From NCBI RefSeq assembly GCF_026130175.1, contig NZ_JAIGNI010000067.1:1-51093 (forward strand): a stretch of DNA of 51,093 nucleotides, in the 5' to 3' direction. The notes under the pieces were generated by a model. That model saw only the letters and a list, made by a program, of their open reading frames with translations. It had not been told where the DNA came from and ran no database searches. This stretch comes from Lyngbya sp. CCAP 1446/10 (GTDB taxonomy: Bacteria > Cyanobacteriota > Cyanobacteriia > Cyanobacteriales > Microcoleaceae). Below, one piece after another: positions 1-8,482 of the stretch (positions within the stretch are counted from its first letter, which is position 1; each line of letters opens with the position of its first letter). The position numbers were made by a program, and so were the translations under genes.

Positions 1-43
1 GGGAGAAGGGGAGAGGGGGAGAAGGAGAAAATATTCCTTCTGA

Positions 44-183
44 TTGATGACTAATGACTAATGACTAATGACCAATGACTAATGACCAATGACTAATGAC
101 AACTGCCAACTATCAACTATCAACTGCCAACTATCAACTATCAACTGCCAACTGTCAACTGTCAACTGCCAACTGTCAACTAT
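44..183. repeat. Heptameric short tandem repeats (STRR)
   Basis: The stretch is built of 7-base units, first TGACTAA/TGACCAA and then CAACTGC/CAACTAT/CAACTGT. Such heptamer arrays are typical of filamentous cyanobacteria. The array overlaps the stop codon (176-178, minus strand) of the neighbouring gene. Confidence 0.9.
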
Positions 184-1048
184 CTTGTGTGTGCTGCAAC
201 TCCTTGACAACCGAGATTAAGCGCTTGAGATGAGGTTTAACAACTTCTTGCTGCTCGTGTTCCAAGCGATGAATTTGAGCTTGAACTACAGACAAATCTG
301 GAGTCGATTGGTGCGCCGGAGTTTGCACTTGACTTTGCAGATTAGCCATGACTTTCTGGATTTCCAAAAATCGAGTATTTACTAATTCCCAGTCGTCTCT
401 GGTGAGTGCAGTTTCTGTCAAGCATTGTGTCGCGCTTTGCAGTTGTTCTATCGCCTGTTCCACACCTTCGAGATTTGTTGCTTGGCCCACCGATAAATCT
501 TGCAGTTGTTCGCTCACTTGCTGGCGGACATCGAGGACAGCAGACGCCACGATTTCTTGCAAAGAAGCTACCGACTCTCCCAAACTCAGCAACTGCCGCT
601 CGATGTCGATAGACTCCTCAAAACCTTCATTCCTAGGAAGTGCAGCCATTTGCTGGCGCAGCGCTGCAATATCTGCTGACAACTGCTTTCGCAATTTAAC
701 AATTACCGTCACCGCCGTTTTTTCGACCTTATTTACAGACTTTTGGACTTGGGCAATTTCCGAAGTTTGATGAACTCGCACTTGTTTCTCGAATCGATAC
801 CGATTAGCCACATTCAGCGACAAAGCCAAGGTGAGGGGAGCCACTCCGTAAAAAGCTTGACCAGACACGGCTACCGCCAGGGAACCTAAACCAGAGGCCG
901 CCAGAGAGGCGTACTCTGCCACCTCCAGCCAGTGTCTTTGAGGAAAACTTTGCCTCAAGTGGTTTCTAACAGAGGGGTTTGGCTTCCGCACGACTCTTTG
1001 GGTCATAGTATTTTCTCGTTGATAAGGTTGCGAGACAGGGTGGAGCAT
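176..1048 (-). CDS. Membrane-anchored coiled-coil protein, unknown function
   Basis: I do not recognise a characterised family. The 290-residue product has a basic N-terminus (about residues 15-42), a hydrophobic stretch at about 45-82 that could form one or two membrane helices, and then a long Gln/Glu/Leu-rich segment (about 90-285) with the look of an extended coiled coil. This suggests an inner-membrane protein with a rod-like cytoplasmic part, but that is inference. A second Met at residue 15 is an equally good start. The stop codon lies inside the heptamer repeat array at 44-183, so the array may have replaced the original 3' end. The gene is alone on its strand with about 270 bp of gene-free DNA upstream. 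Confidence 0.7.
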   Translation of the reverse strand: MLHPVSQPYQRENTMTQRVVRKPNPSVRNHLRQSFPQRHWLEVAEYASLAASGLGSLAVAVSGQAFYGVAPLTLALSLNVANRYRFEKQVRVHQTSEIAQVQKSVNKVEKTAVTVIVKLRKQLSADIAALRQQMAALPRNEGFEESIDIERQLLSLGESVASLQEIVASAVLDVRQQVSEQLQDLSVGQATNLEGVEQAIEQLQSATQCLTETALTRDDWELVNTRFLEIQKVMANLQSQVQTPAHQSTPDLSVVQAQIHRLEHEQQEVVKPHLKRLISVVKELQHTQDS

Positions 1049-1434
1049 CGATTTATATCCTTGTTTCAGTTATATGTTTTAGATTCTTTCCGCGCACTCT
1101 TCTATTTTTACCTGATTGCTAAGTAAGTTAAGGATGACTGACATATTATTATGTATTTGGGAGCTGTCTTGCTGTCGCCCACAATTCCCGCTGTTAAAAG
1201 CTGAACCCCAAGCCGCTCTCTATTTTACATCACGCTGGCGCGATCGACTTCGGGCGATCGACAGTAGCTACGACGGCGAACCATCTCTCATCCGATTTTA
1301 TTTTTTATATTTTAGATTTAAAAATGCGACTTCCTGACGGATACTACGGTTTGGAGCTTATGGGAGTTGCATTTTTGTTCGCGCACTGCTATAATCTACG
1401 TCTTCTCAAGTTTATTACAAAAATTGTTCAACCA

Positions 1435-1569
1435 ATGAAGTCAGAAAAACCCGAAAATGCCGATCGGCTAAAGTCTATTTTCAGTATCACAATCTTTATC
1501 ATTCTCGCCCTAGCAGTAGGCTTTTTAAGCGTAAATTTTATTTCTGCTCTCTATGCAAAATTTGCTTAA
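1435..1569 (+). CDS. Small single-pass membrane protein, hypothetical
   Basis: From the ATG at 1435 this encodes 44 residues: a charged N-terminus (MKSEKPENADRLKS) and one clear hydrophobic helix rich in Ile, Phe and Val, ending in YAKFA. The frame stays open back to an ATG at 1324, which would give 81 residues, but the extra part looks less protein-like and neither start has a strong ribosome site. No family is recognised. Heptamer repeats begin straight after the stop. The call rests only on the membrane helix and could be a chance frame. Confidence 0.4.
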   Translation: MKSEKPENADRLKSIFSITIFIILALAVGFLSVNFISALYAKFA

Positions 1570-1576
1570 AATAACT

Positions 1577-1672
1577 GAATTAGTCATTAGTCATTAGTCA
1601 TTAGTCAACCCTTCTCTTTCGCAAGCTGTCAACAGTCAACAGTCAACTGTCAACTGTCATCCGTTACATCCG
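1577..1672. repeat. Heptameric tandem repeats
   Basis: Two blocks, TTAGTCA repeated about four times and CAACAGT/CAACTGT units, flank a short unique stretch. They are the same class of heptamers as at 44-183, 11570-11622 and 19500-19561. Confidence 0.85.
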
Positions 1673-1708
1673 TTACACAATCCGTTGCCGAACTTCCTTC
1701 AAAAAGAA

Positions 1709-2002
1709 CTAATGCAAAAACTTGCCAACTTGATATTCGCGACTTTCGGTCATCGGCATTTGCAAATCACCCATTTTGGCATCCAACTCATCTATAATAT
1801 TTTGAGGGACAGACTTCCACAACTCCCTAGTTTCCCAACGAATAAACATCACCACCTCATTTTCCACTGAATCCACCCAAACTTCTTTACCCAAGAAACC
1901 GGGGAAACTTCTTAATCCCGTAGTCCAAACTTCTTCATCTCGCAGAATAAACTGTTCCCATTTTTCGGGAGGTACTTTAAATTTCAGCCACTCAATTACC
2001 AT
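1709..2002 (-). CDS. TIGR03792-type protein (ABM-like dimeric barrel)
   Basis: This 97-residue protein begins MVIEWLKFKVPPEKWEQF and contains WTTGLRSFPGFLGKEVW and MFIRWETRELWKS, the pattern I associate with the uncharacterised cyanobacterial family TIGR03792. That family resembles antibiotic-biosynthesis-monooxygenase (ABM) dimeric alpha/beta barrels: a strand with conserved Trp residues, a helix, and a later strand. No catalytic function is known to me and none is assigned. The length is normal and there is no signal peptide, so it is probably a cytoplasmic dimer. It lies downstream of, and on the same strand as, the histidine kinase at 2139-4349, but a 136-bp gap holding an inverted repeat makes co-transcription uncertain. 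Confidence 0.75.
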   Translation of the reverse strand: MVIEWLKFKVPPEKWEQFILRDEEVWTTGLRSFPGFLGKEVWVDSVENEVVMFIRWETRELWKSVPQNIIDELDAKMGDLQMPMTESREYQVGKFLH

Positions 2003-2054
2003 CTTAGTTTTTCCTGTTATAACTCAATTGATTTGACATTTTAAATATTATACA

Positions 2055-2108
2055 GTGCGTCAGGTGAAAATCATTAGTCTGTGATCGTCACATTCAGTCC
2101 TGACGCAC
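2055..2108. repeat. Inverted repeat with perfect 10-bp arms
   Basis: GTGCGTCAGG at 2055-2064 is perfectly complementary to CCTGACGCAC at 2099-2108, with a small inner GTGA/TCAC stem. It lies between two minus-strand genes. There is no T-run, so it resembles an interspersed palindromic repeat more than a terminator. Confidence 0.8.
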
Positions 2109-2138
2109 CCTAGTGCGAACAGTTTTGGCTGAGTTTAA

Positions 2139-4349
2139 TTAATCATTACCGATCGCAATTTTAACTATCAACTCAGTTCCCTGTCCCGGACGAGAAACAC
2201 AGTGCAACTCACCGCCGTGCTTTTCTACTACCAAATGCTGGGAGATTGCCAATCCCAAACCAGTGCTCGTGTCTGGACATTTAGTGGTAAATAAAGGGTC
2301 AAAGATGCAGCCGAGAACTTCTTCAGTCATCCCAGGGCCGTTGTCGCTAATAGCGATCGCAACTTCGCTTGAACTTACCAAAAACGTCCTAATCCGAATT
2401 TCGGGATTGAATATTTCAGTTTCCGAGCCGCCCGCAGACAACAAAGACTGACTTTGGATTTTACCACACCTTTGGGGATTTCTCCCTCCTTCCTCCAAAG
2501 CGTCGATCGCATTTGTCAACAAGTGCATGAACACTTGATTTAACTGTCCCGGATAGCAGCGGACTCGCGGCAAATCCCCGTATTCCTTAACTAGAGAAAT
2601 CCCTGGGCGTCCCCCTTTAGCTTGCAGGCGATTTTGCAAGATCAGCACAGTGCTGTCCAAACCTTCGTGGATATCCGCAGGCTTCATTTGGGCTGCGTCG
2701 GTACGCGAGAACAAGCGGAGCGATCGCACAACATCCCGAATCCTTTGGGAACCTACTTTCATTGAATTTAGCAGTTTTGGCAAGTCTTTTTTGATGAAAT
2801 CTAAGTCTAAGTCTTCCATCCAATCTTGAATTTCTGCCACCGGATCGGGATAATGCTTTTGGTAAAGCTCGATTGACTTCAAAAGTTCTTGAATGTAGCC
2901 CGTGGCGTGGCTGACATTCCCGGAAATAAAACTAACTGGATTGTTAATTTCGTGCGCTATTCCTGCTACCAACTGCCCCAAACTAGACATTTTTTCAGTT
3001 TGGATAAGTTGAGTTTGAGTTCGCTGCAAAACCAACAAAGTTTGTTCTAATTTTGCCGCTTGCTGTCGCAGGCGTTCTTCCGATTCTTGCAAAGCCAAAA
3101 GAGACTGTTTGCTTTCTGTAATGTCCAATCCCACAAAGACTGCCGCCGTGCTTTTTTGATATTTTTGAGCTACAATTAAATAAGTTTTATTTTCTCCTCT
3201 GATGCTCGCTGTTACTTCTTGAGATGTCTTCTTTTGAGCGCTGGCAAAAAAATCGTAGACTAAATCGTTAAATTTAGGGCTTGTATCTAAAAAACCAACT
3301 TTCTGACCAGAAAATATTTCGGCCGGCATTTGGTAAGCATTAGCTAAATGTCGGTTTACTCCCAAGTAGCGCAAATCGGAACTTACCCAAGAAACTAATC
3401 CGGGTACGGCATCCAAGACGGCTTGAAGTTGCTCTTTTGCTTCTAAAAGTGCTGATTCGGCAGCGACACGAGCGGAAATGTCTCGGGCGATCGCGCAGCA
3501 GTATTCACAGCCGCCGTATTCTAAATAATTGACTTTAACTTCGACGGGAAAACAGGCACCGTTTCGGGTTTTGTAAGTTGTTTTAAAAGTGAAGTTGCTT
3601 TGCTGTTTTAGTTTCTCCCAGCGTTCCTGCCAATTCGATACTGACAACTGCGAATCGATGTCGCTAACTGTCAGGTTGAGCAGTTCCGATTCTGAGTAAC
3701 CAAACACATTACAAGCAGCTTTATTTGCATAGCAAATTTTACCGTCGGCACTGGTAAAAAAAACTGTATCCGCAGCATTGTCGAGGGCAATTGGAGTTAG
3801 TTGCCGTTTGATTTCTAACTGCGGGCTTTTGAGATTTGAGATAAATTTATTGTAGCAATTTGTTTGGGCGAGTTCCTCAGCTATCTTTTCGGTAAACAGG
3901 ATCAAACCGCCGATCGCACCTTCACTATTTTTCCACGGCAAAAATACCCATTTTACCCGCCCGCTGCCACAGCCTTCGATTTGTTCTGCTTCACATACGG
4001 GCGATCGCCCTACCACCACAAACTCGCTGTATTCCAAAACTCCCGCCAAAATGGCGCGAGCATTTTCCTGCCAATATTCCGGGAGATTCGGGAACAGTTC
4101 CCCATGATACCCGCCTCTTGCCTGGCCACCACCGAGTCCGCAATCGATTTCCCAGCGATGGGAAACCGACAGATAGCGCATTTCACAATCTACCATTGCC
4201 ACGGCGTCGGCGGAGCGCTCCACCAATCGCCGCAATCGGTCTTTATTCTCGGACACGGCTGCCTCTGGGGGGTGTTGGTGGGCGATCGGGATTGTCCCGT
4301 CGGCGTACCTCCCCAGTCGAATTTCTTGTTTAACTGGCTTAGTTTGCAC
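2139..4349 (-). CDS. PAS-domain sensor histidine kinase
   Basis: A soluble-looking hybrid-free histidine kinase of 736 residues. Three PAS-like regions precede the kinase core: about 35-155, 182-295 (ending CAIARDISARVAAE) and 302-412 (ending FVGLDITESK). A coiled-coil linker follows. The phosphoacceptor His466 is in GIAHEINNP. The ATPase domain shows the N box (LLTNAIDAL, about 610-619), G1 box (ISDNGPGM, about 668-675) and G2 box (TGLGLAISQHL, about 697-707). The GIAHEINNP form of the H box is typical of the HisKA_4-like cyanobacterial kinases. No transmembrane helix or receiver is seen, so it should sense an internal signal and phosphorylate a separate regulator that is not encoded next to it. 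The signal is unknown. Confidence 0.93.
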   Translation of the reverse strand: MQTKPVKQEIRLGRYADGTIPIAHQHPPEAAVSENKDRLRRLVERSADAVAMVDCEMRYLSVSHRWEIDCGLGGGQARGGYHGELFPNLPEYWQENARAILAGVLEYSEFVVVGRSPVCEAEQIEGCGSGRVKWVFLPWKNSEGAIGGLILFTEKIAEELAQTNCYNKFISNLKSPQLEIKRQLTPIALDNAADTVFFTSADGKICYANKAACNVFGYSESELLNLTVSDIDSQLSVSNWQERWEKLKQQSNFTFKTTYKTRNGACFPVEVKVNYLEYGGCEYCCAIARDISARVAAESALLEAKEQLQAVLDAVPGLVSWVSSDLRYLGVNRHLANAYQMPAEIFSGQKVGFLDTSPKFNDLVYDFFASAQKKTSQEVTASIRGENKTYLIVAQKYQKSTAAVFVGLDITESKQSLLALQESEERLRQQAAKLEQTLLVLQRTQTQLIQTEKMSSLGQLVAGIAHEINNPVSFISGNVSHATGYIQELLKSIELYQKHYPDPVAEIQDWMEDLDLDFIKKDLPKLLNSMKVGSQRIRDVVRSLRLFSRTDAAQMKPADIHEGLDSTVLILQNRLQAKGGRPGISLVKEYGDLPRVRCYPGQLNQVFMHLLTNAIDALEEGGRNPQRCGKIQSQSLLSAGGSETEIFNPEIRIRTFLVSSSEVAIAISDNGPGMTEEVLGCIFDPLFTTKCPDTSTGLGLAISQHLVVEKHGGELHCVSRPGQGTELIVKIAIGND

Positions 4350-4459
4350 GGTTTGGGATTTCCTCCATAGCTGTCAAGTTTGAAAAAATTTGTTTCACAC
4401 CAAAAATGCTCTTCCCCTGATTCGCTGTTTAGGGTTACACCCTTAGAGGGTCTCACCCA

Positions 4460-4620
4460 TCAGTAATATCATTTTTCACGGGATGTGTCCATAGGTAGTG
4501 ACATACTCCTACATTAAACCGAGTACGGTTATAATGTAGGCTTCTTTGCAGCCCGATGAAGGGTATGCAAAATTTCCTTCGTGGTACTTTCATCCATAGT
4601 TCCTACTACAGAAATTTTCC
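4460..4620 (-). ncRNA. Candidate omega-RNA/reRNA overlapping the tnpB 3' end
   Basis: TnpB nucleases use a guide RNA made from the 3' part of tnpB and the element's right end, with the guide coming from flanking DNA. The position here fits, and the terminal hairpin overlaps the stop codon. The limits are guesses and no RNA evidence is available. Confidence 0.35.
4508..4540. repeat. Right-end hairpin of the IS605 element
   Basis: CCTACATTA pairs with TAATGTAGG, AACCG pairs with CGGTT, the loop is AGTA, and A4531 is bulged. The hairpin includes the tnpB stop codon (4529-4531). Confidence 0.85.
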
Positions 4621-5911
4621 CACTACGGCGTTTTATACTGGGAAAAATGTCCAATCCCAGTCTTTTTAGGTTAATCGCGGCGTTAAGATCACGGTCAACC
4701 ATCAAAGATTCCTGTTCATCCCAATAGTCTCTGATACTACAATCGGTGAAAATTATTTCATCTCGATAACACAGAACCATTGAAGTATAAGCAGGATTTT
4801 TAGAAATAACAACTGCCCCAGCTTTTAAGGCTATGTAGTTCAGTGTCGTAAAAAAGTTGCCAAATGCAGCGTCAGACCAAGACTTATTTAATCCGGATTT
4901 TGCCGATTGACCGTTCGGAAGAAAAGTCCCATCATCAGACTGTTGAGGCTTGTTTCGCGCCTTCAAGCCTTTCAGGTTCAAGTCCTCATGAAAGAAGACT
5001 TTTTTTCCAGTTCTCACTAGCTTATGAGCGGTTTTGTAGTGAAAATCTTTTCTTGACCTAGCAATGCGTTGATTTTGCCTAGCTTCACGTTTTGCTAGTT
5101 TGCGACGAGACTTAGAGCCACGTTTCCGTTTATTCCGCTTAGTTGAAATCCGGTCTAGAGAGGCTTGATTCTTACGAAGCGGCTTGAAGGATGACAGTTT
5201 CTCGCCATCTGATGTTGCGAGATAAACATCTTTATGTAAAACAGCATCTAATCCCAACGAATTGTCCCAAGTTGGAACAATTATATCCTGACATTGGATT
5301 GGTACATTCACGTCTTCTAGGACAAATTGAATGAACCAACCATCAGCCTTTTTGGTGACACAGACTTGTTTGACAATAAATCCGTCTGGGATAGGGCGGT
5401 GCATTCTGACCTTAACAACTCCCAATTTTGGAAGTCGCAAATATAGCCAGTTCTTGCGAGTTAGTTTAATCCAGCTATTATTGGCAGTAGCAAAAGTCAT
5501 AGTTCTGAAGCTAGCTTCAGACTTAAATCGTGGTCTACCCGACTTACAACCATTGCTGTCGCCCATAACAAAGCACTCAAATGCCTTGTCAACACGCTTT
5601 GATACGTCTTGTAGAATTGTCGAGTCCACCCCTAAAAATTCCAACAATTCACCACTGTGGAATACTTTTACCAAGTCTTTTTTAATAATTGGTAGTTGTT
5701 TCTTTTGGGTATAATAGTTGGGCTTTTCTCGGACAGGAGCAATGCTACTAACTAGCGGACAAGCATTTATGCTTGCTCTGTTCATCGACCACCAGTCAAA
5801 TCTGTCTCCCAACTGGCGATTATACCAATAACGGCAAATCCTTAGCCACTCATTTAACGAGAGCCTCTGCTTAGTGTCGGGATACATTTTGTACTGGTAC
5901 GTCGTTTGCAC
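4529..5911 (-). CDS. tnpB: RNA-guided endonuclease TnpB (IS605 family)
   Basis: TnpB is an OrfB-type RuvC nuclease encoded by IS605 elements; family members cut DNA under guidance of an element-derived RNA. This 460-residue copy is close to full family length. RuvC acidic residues are recognisable: Asp222 (SLGLDAV), Glu309 (FFHEDLNLKGL) and Asp408 (VDRDLNAAINL). A strongly basic segment (about 248-285) fits nucleic-acid binding. The usual four-Cys zinc ribbon before the last Asp is not intact: only Cys381 and Cys391 remain, in the LCYRDEIIFTDCSIRDYW arrangement that I recall from a cyanobacterial OrfB subgroup. The gene is divergent from tnpA and its 3' end runs into the right-end hairpin. 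No frameshift or internal stop is present, so it may be active. Confidence 0.92.
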   Translation of the reverse strand: MQTTYQYKMYPDTKQRLSLNEWLRICRYWYNRQLGDRFDWWSMNRASINACPLVSSIAPVREKPNYYTQKKQLPIIKKDLVKVFHSGELLEFLGVDSTILQDVSKRVDKAFECFVMGDSNGCKSGRPRFKSEASFRTMTFATANNSWIKLTRKNWLYLRLPKLGVVKVRMHRPIPDGFIVKQVCVTKKADGWFIQFVLEDVNVPIQCQDIIVPTWDNSLGLDAVLHKDVYLATSDGEKLSSFKPLRKNQASLDRISTKRNKRKRGSKSRRKLAKREARQNQRIARSRKDFHYKTAHKLVRTGKKVFFHEDLNLKGLKARNKPQQSDDGTFLPNGQSAKSGLNKSWSDAAFGNFFTTLNYIALKAGAVVISKNPAYTSMVLCYRDEIIFTDCSIRDYWDEQESLMVDRDLNAAINLKRLGLDIFPSIKRRSGKISVVGTMDESTTKEILHTLHRAAKKPTL

Positions 5912-5978
5912 TATCGTTTTGGGATATTAGCCTAACTTGGTGTTAGCATATCATCAATGCCTATTCAGTGTCAATGTC

Positions 5979-6392
5979 GTGAACAAAGATTTTATCCGCA
6001 AGGCAAGGGGAGTCTCAGCACTCAAATGCCATTTGGTGTTAACTACAAAGTATCGAAGGAAAGTTCTGACAGACTTAATGCTGACAAGGCTTGAGTCGAT
6101 ATTTAGGGATTTAATGGAAAAATGGGAAGGAAAGTTGATAGAATTTAACGGAGAGAGCGACCACGTTCATTTGCTGTTGCAGTACAACCCGCAGACAGAA
6201 CCAAGTAAATTGATCAACAACTTAAAAACTGTTTCTAGTCGGTACTTGAGAAAAGAGTTTGCCGCTGAAATTAACCAAGTATATTGGAAAGAAGTATTTT
6301 GGACAAATGGTTATTTCATCGCTTCTTGTGGTGGCGTGACTGTTGAACAATTGAAAAAATACATCAATGAGCAAGATCGACCCACAGAATAA
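5979..6392 (+). CDS. tnpA: IS200/IS605 transposase TnpA (Y1 HUH)
   Basis: TnpA is a single-strand transposase of the Y1 HUH type that cuts and joins the hairpin-marked ends of the element. The HUH motif is visible in SDHVHLLLQ, and the catalytic Tyr is expected in VEQLKKYINEQ near the C-terminus. YWKEVFWTNGYFIASCGG is the usual family segment before the tyrosine helix. The GTG at 5979 (protein starting VNKDFIRKARG, 137 residues) matches family length; the frame is open further upstream to an ATG at 5937, but those residues do not resemble the family. The gene is intact and divergent from tnpB, with about 70 bp between starts for promoters of both. Confidence 0.92.
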   Translation: MNKDFIRKARGVSALKCHLVLTTKYRRKVLTDLMLTRLESIFRDLMEKWEGKLIEFNGESDHVHLLLQYNPQTEPSKLINNLKTVSSRYLRKEFAAEINQVYWKEVFWTNGYFIASCGGVTVEQLKKYINEQDRPTE

Positions 6393-6491
6393 AGAGTTCG
6401 CTCGTCTCGTCATCCACCCGCTCACTGCTCAACGCTTACACCGTGTGAGATTGCTCTTCGGGTGGAATCCTCATCTCACCGCGTTTTTCAT

Positions 6492-6523
6492 CCCACACTA
6501 ACCTTTGATCGGTATAGTGTGGG
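6492..6523. repeat. Left-end hairpin of the IS605 element
   Basis: CCCACACTA pairs with TAGTGTGGG, ACC pairs with GGT, and A6514 is bulged. The geometry matches the hairpin at 4508-4540, as expected for paired TnpA sites. Confidence 0.8.
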
Positions 6524-6656
6524 GATTCCCACCTGTTTAGCTAAATAAATTGTTCCCGAAAGTTTGATATTCAGGAAACTTCCTGATAATTATTCAATAT
6601 TTGAGGTGGTGCAGTCCGTGCCATAGCCTAGATTGCTTGAGACTCTAAGATCTCAC

Positions 6657-7865
6657 TCAAACAAATTTGTGCGTAAATTCACTGGTAAAATCCACTCTCC
6701 CCTTCCGTAACATTGCAGGATCTAATCTTTCAATGGTGTTGCAAGTTAATAAAACTACGAGTTTCTGCTGAAATTGAATCCCGTGTTCGTCCATGACGCT
6801 TTGATACAGAGTTCCATCCAGCAAACTCAAAATATGTTCAGTTTTGTTAGTGCGTTGGGCCGCTGCGGTCGATCGATCTTGAGCCAAATTATCTGCCTCG
6901 TTGATAATAATGCAAATCCGCTCCAAATAACTCGGCGGCACAAAATTTTCCACAGCATCATGATCCAAGATAAAAATCACATAACCCAGCGGCACTAAAA
7001 TCTCCTTTGCTACCGCTTGAGTCCAAGCAGTTTTGCCAGTCCCCGGTTCACCACTAACCAAAACAGCCAACTGATTTTGGTCGAGAATTGCCTGCTGAAC
7101 AGTATCCGTAAAACTTTGAACTTCCGCAGAAAAAGTCCGAATAGGGAACTGACTGTGAACCTGTCCAACGCGGCTTTTGTACCCGCTGAGAATCACCGCT
7201 AAATTGTAAGTAGCCTTGCTAACCAGCGGCGCAATATCTTTGCAAATCAGAGTGTAGCAGCGCCGCCCCCTGTCGTAACTGTCAATTTGCAGCCAACAGC
7301 CACATTGAGTCCAATAAGCATAAACAGTACCCAAAACTTCCAAGCGTTCCCAGCTAACAAATCGTTCCGGCGGATAAGAAAAATGTCGTTCCATAAAAGA
7401 CTGAGTAATCGCATCCGGTTTCCCCAGCAAATCTAGAACTTTAAAAACAGTAATCTCTTGGAGTTTATTCAGAACGTAGTCGATGGGAATACTAGCGCGA
7501 CTCACCAATTGAACAACAGGCGTTTCGGTAACTAAAACATCTTTGTAGCGGTAATCCGGGTAAACAGGCTGCGGAGTAATGTAATCCCAAAAGTCGTCTA
7601 TTTCGTAGCGAGTATTTTCCGAGAATACATTTAAGATATTCGCCCACCAGGTATATTGATGTCGTCCCATTGCATCGGCAATATCGCTAGCTGCATCTAA
7701 ACTTTTTTGAGCAAGTTCTACGGGGTCGCTAGACGCTAAGTGCAGCAGGTGTTCCCAATCAAATTGACGGTAGAGAGGTCGCCAGCCTGAGCCAAGCAGC
7801 CCTCGATTTTGAGGATTGTTTTGATTGAAATTGTTGTCGCGACCGCCCATATTTTCCGCACTCAT
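6657..7865 (-). CDS. AAA family ATPase
   Basis: A 402-residue protein with a novel-looking N-terminal region (1-245, rich in Trp/Tyr, no family recognised) and a C-terminal AAA module. Walker A is GEPGTGKT (272-279). Walker B is IIINEADN (about 319-326), with Asn where the first acidic residue is usual. Sensor 1 is LLTCNT (about 372-377), and AMLRKGRVD (384-392) supplies the Arg finger/second-region motif. The substrate is unknown; AAA proteins of this layout remodel or unfold partners. It lies 71 bp downstream of kptA on the same strand, so the two may be co-transcribed. Whether that reflects a shared RNA-related job is inference. Confidence 0.85.
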   Translation of the reverse strand: MSAENMGGRDNNFNQNNPQNRGLLGSGWRPLYRQFDWEHLLHLASSDPVELAQKSLDAASDIADAMGRHQYTWWANILNVFSENTRYEIDDFWDYITPQPVYPDYRYKDVLVTETPVVQLVSRASIPIDYVLNKLQEITVFKVLDLLGKPDAITQSFMERHFSYPPERFVSWERLEVLGTVYAYWTQCGCWLQIDSYDRGRRCYTLICKDIAPLVSKATYNLAVILSGYKSRVGQVHSQFPIRTFSAEVQSFTDTVQQAILDQNQLAVLVSGEPGTGKTAWTQAVAKEILVPLGYVIFILDHDAVENFVPPSYLERICIIINEADNLAQDRSTAAAQRTNKTEHILSLLDGTLYQSVMDEHGIQFQQKLVVLLTCNTIERLDPAMLRKGRVDFTSEFTHKFV

Positions 7866-7936
7866 ATTGTCAAATTCCTACTTACTTTTGTTTTGAATAT
7901 TTCGCGTATTTTTTTTTCACAAGAATACTGAATTGA

Positions 7937-8482
7937 TCAACTTATTTTTAGATAATTGGGTGGCACAAAATCTACCAGCCAAACTTTGTTATCCGAGCAG
8001 TAAAATGTATGGCTGTCACGCTGCATTGCTGCGGCATCTACGGTAAAGACTGCCGGGATGCCGTGTCTTGCACCTACTTTACGAGCTGTCTGAATGTCCG
8101 CCGACAAATGAACGTGATGCCGTGACATTTTGTTAATTCCTTGACTGAGAATAGACTCGACGGCAGTGCTACCTGTTCCGTGATACAAAATATCTGGGGT
8201 GACAGCGGGTTCTAACTGCAAATCAACATCTACGCTGTGTCCTTGGTTGGCACGAATTAGAGTGCCTGTCGAATCGAAGGAAAAGCGCTGTTTGTCGTTT
8301 TGCGCGACTACTTGTTTGAGTTCTGCAAGCTGAACAGGGAAGTTATTTTTTTGGCAGGCATTGAGGAGTTCGTTAACAGAAACCCAGCCCCCCGGCGCGA
8401 GTTGAATGTTGATGCGTGAGGGCGCATGGCGCAGGTGTTTGCTGAGATATCTGCTGATTTTGATTGATCGTGAATCGTTCAT
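7937..8482 (-). CDS. kptA: RNA 2'-phosphotransferase KptA/Tpt1
   Basis: KptA/Tpt1 transfers an internal RNA 2'-phosphate to NAD+, giving ADP-ribose 1'',2''-cyclic phosphate and nicotinamide. In fungi it finishes tRNA splicing; its bacterial role is unsettled. The 181-residue length is normal. Family motifs are all present: SKHLRH with the Arg18-His19 pair, IRANQGHS (76-83), LYHGT (99-103), RHHVHLS (121-127) and ARHGIPAVF (138-146). The N-terminal winged-helix-like part and C-terminal ADP-ribosyltransferase part are both complete. The same window carries a T4-like RNA kinase/phosphatase and RNA ligase at 35.8-38 kb, so RNA end-healing functions recur in this region. Confidence 0.95.
   Translation of the reverse strand: MNDSRSIKISRYLSKHLRHAPSRINIQLAPGGWVSVNELLNACQKNNFPVQLAELKQVVAQNDKQRFSFDSTGTLIRANQGHSVDVDLQLEPAVTPDILYHGTGSTAVESILSQGINKMSRHHVHLSADIQTARKVGARHGIPAVFTVDAAAMQRDSHTFYCSDNKVWLVDFVPPNYLKIS

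Larger units (their letters stand above)
4490..6545. mobile_element. IS200/IS605-family element (IS605 type)
   Basis: Divergent tnpB (minus) and tnpA (plus) genes lie between two hairpins of the same design. Each hairpin has a 9-bp outer stem, an inner stem and one unpaired A on the 3' side of the plus strand, at 4508-4540 and 6492-6523. IS605-type elements have such subterminal hairpins as TnpA binding sites, so both ends appear to be present. The exact cleavage points cannot be read, because this family makes no target duplication, so the limits are approximate. It sits between the histidine kinase and an AAA ATPase without interrupting either. Confidence 0.85.

Noticed and set aside
44..183. 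Heptamer arrays considered as an origin (iterons) or CRISPR
   Set aside because: The units are 7 bp without spacers, similar arrays recur at several intergenic sites, and no replication gene is nearby.
4190..4456. 88-codon frame upstream of the histidine kinase
   Set aside because: It overlaps the kinase start in another frame, has no recognisable features and lies beside the IS605 end.
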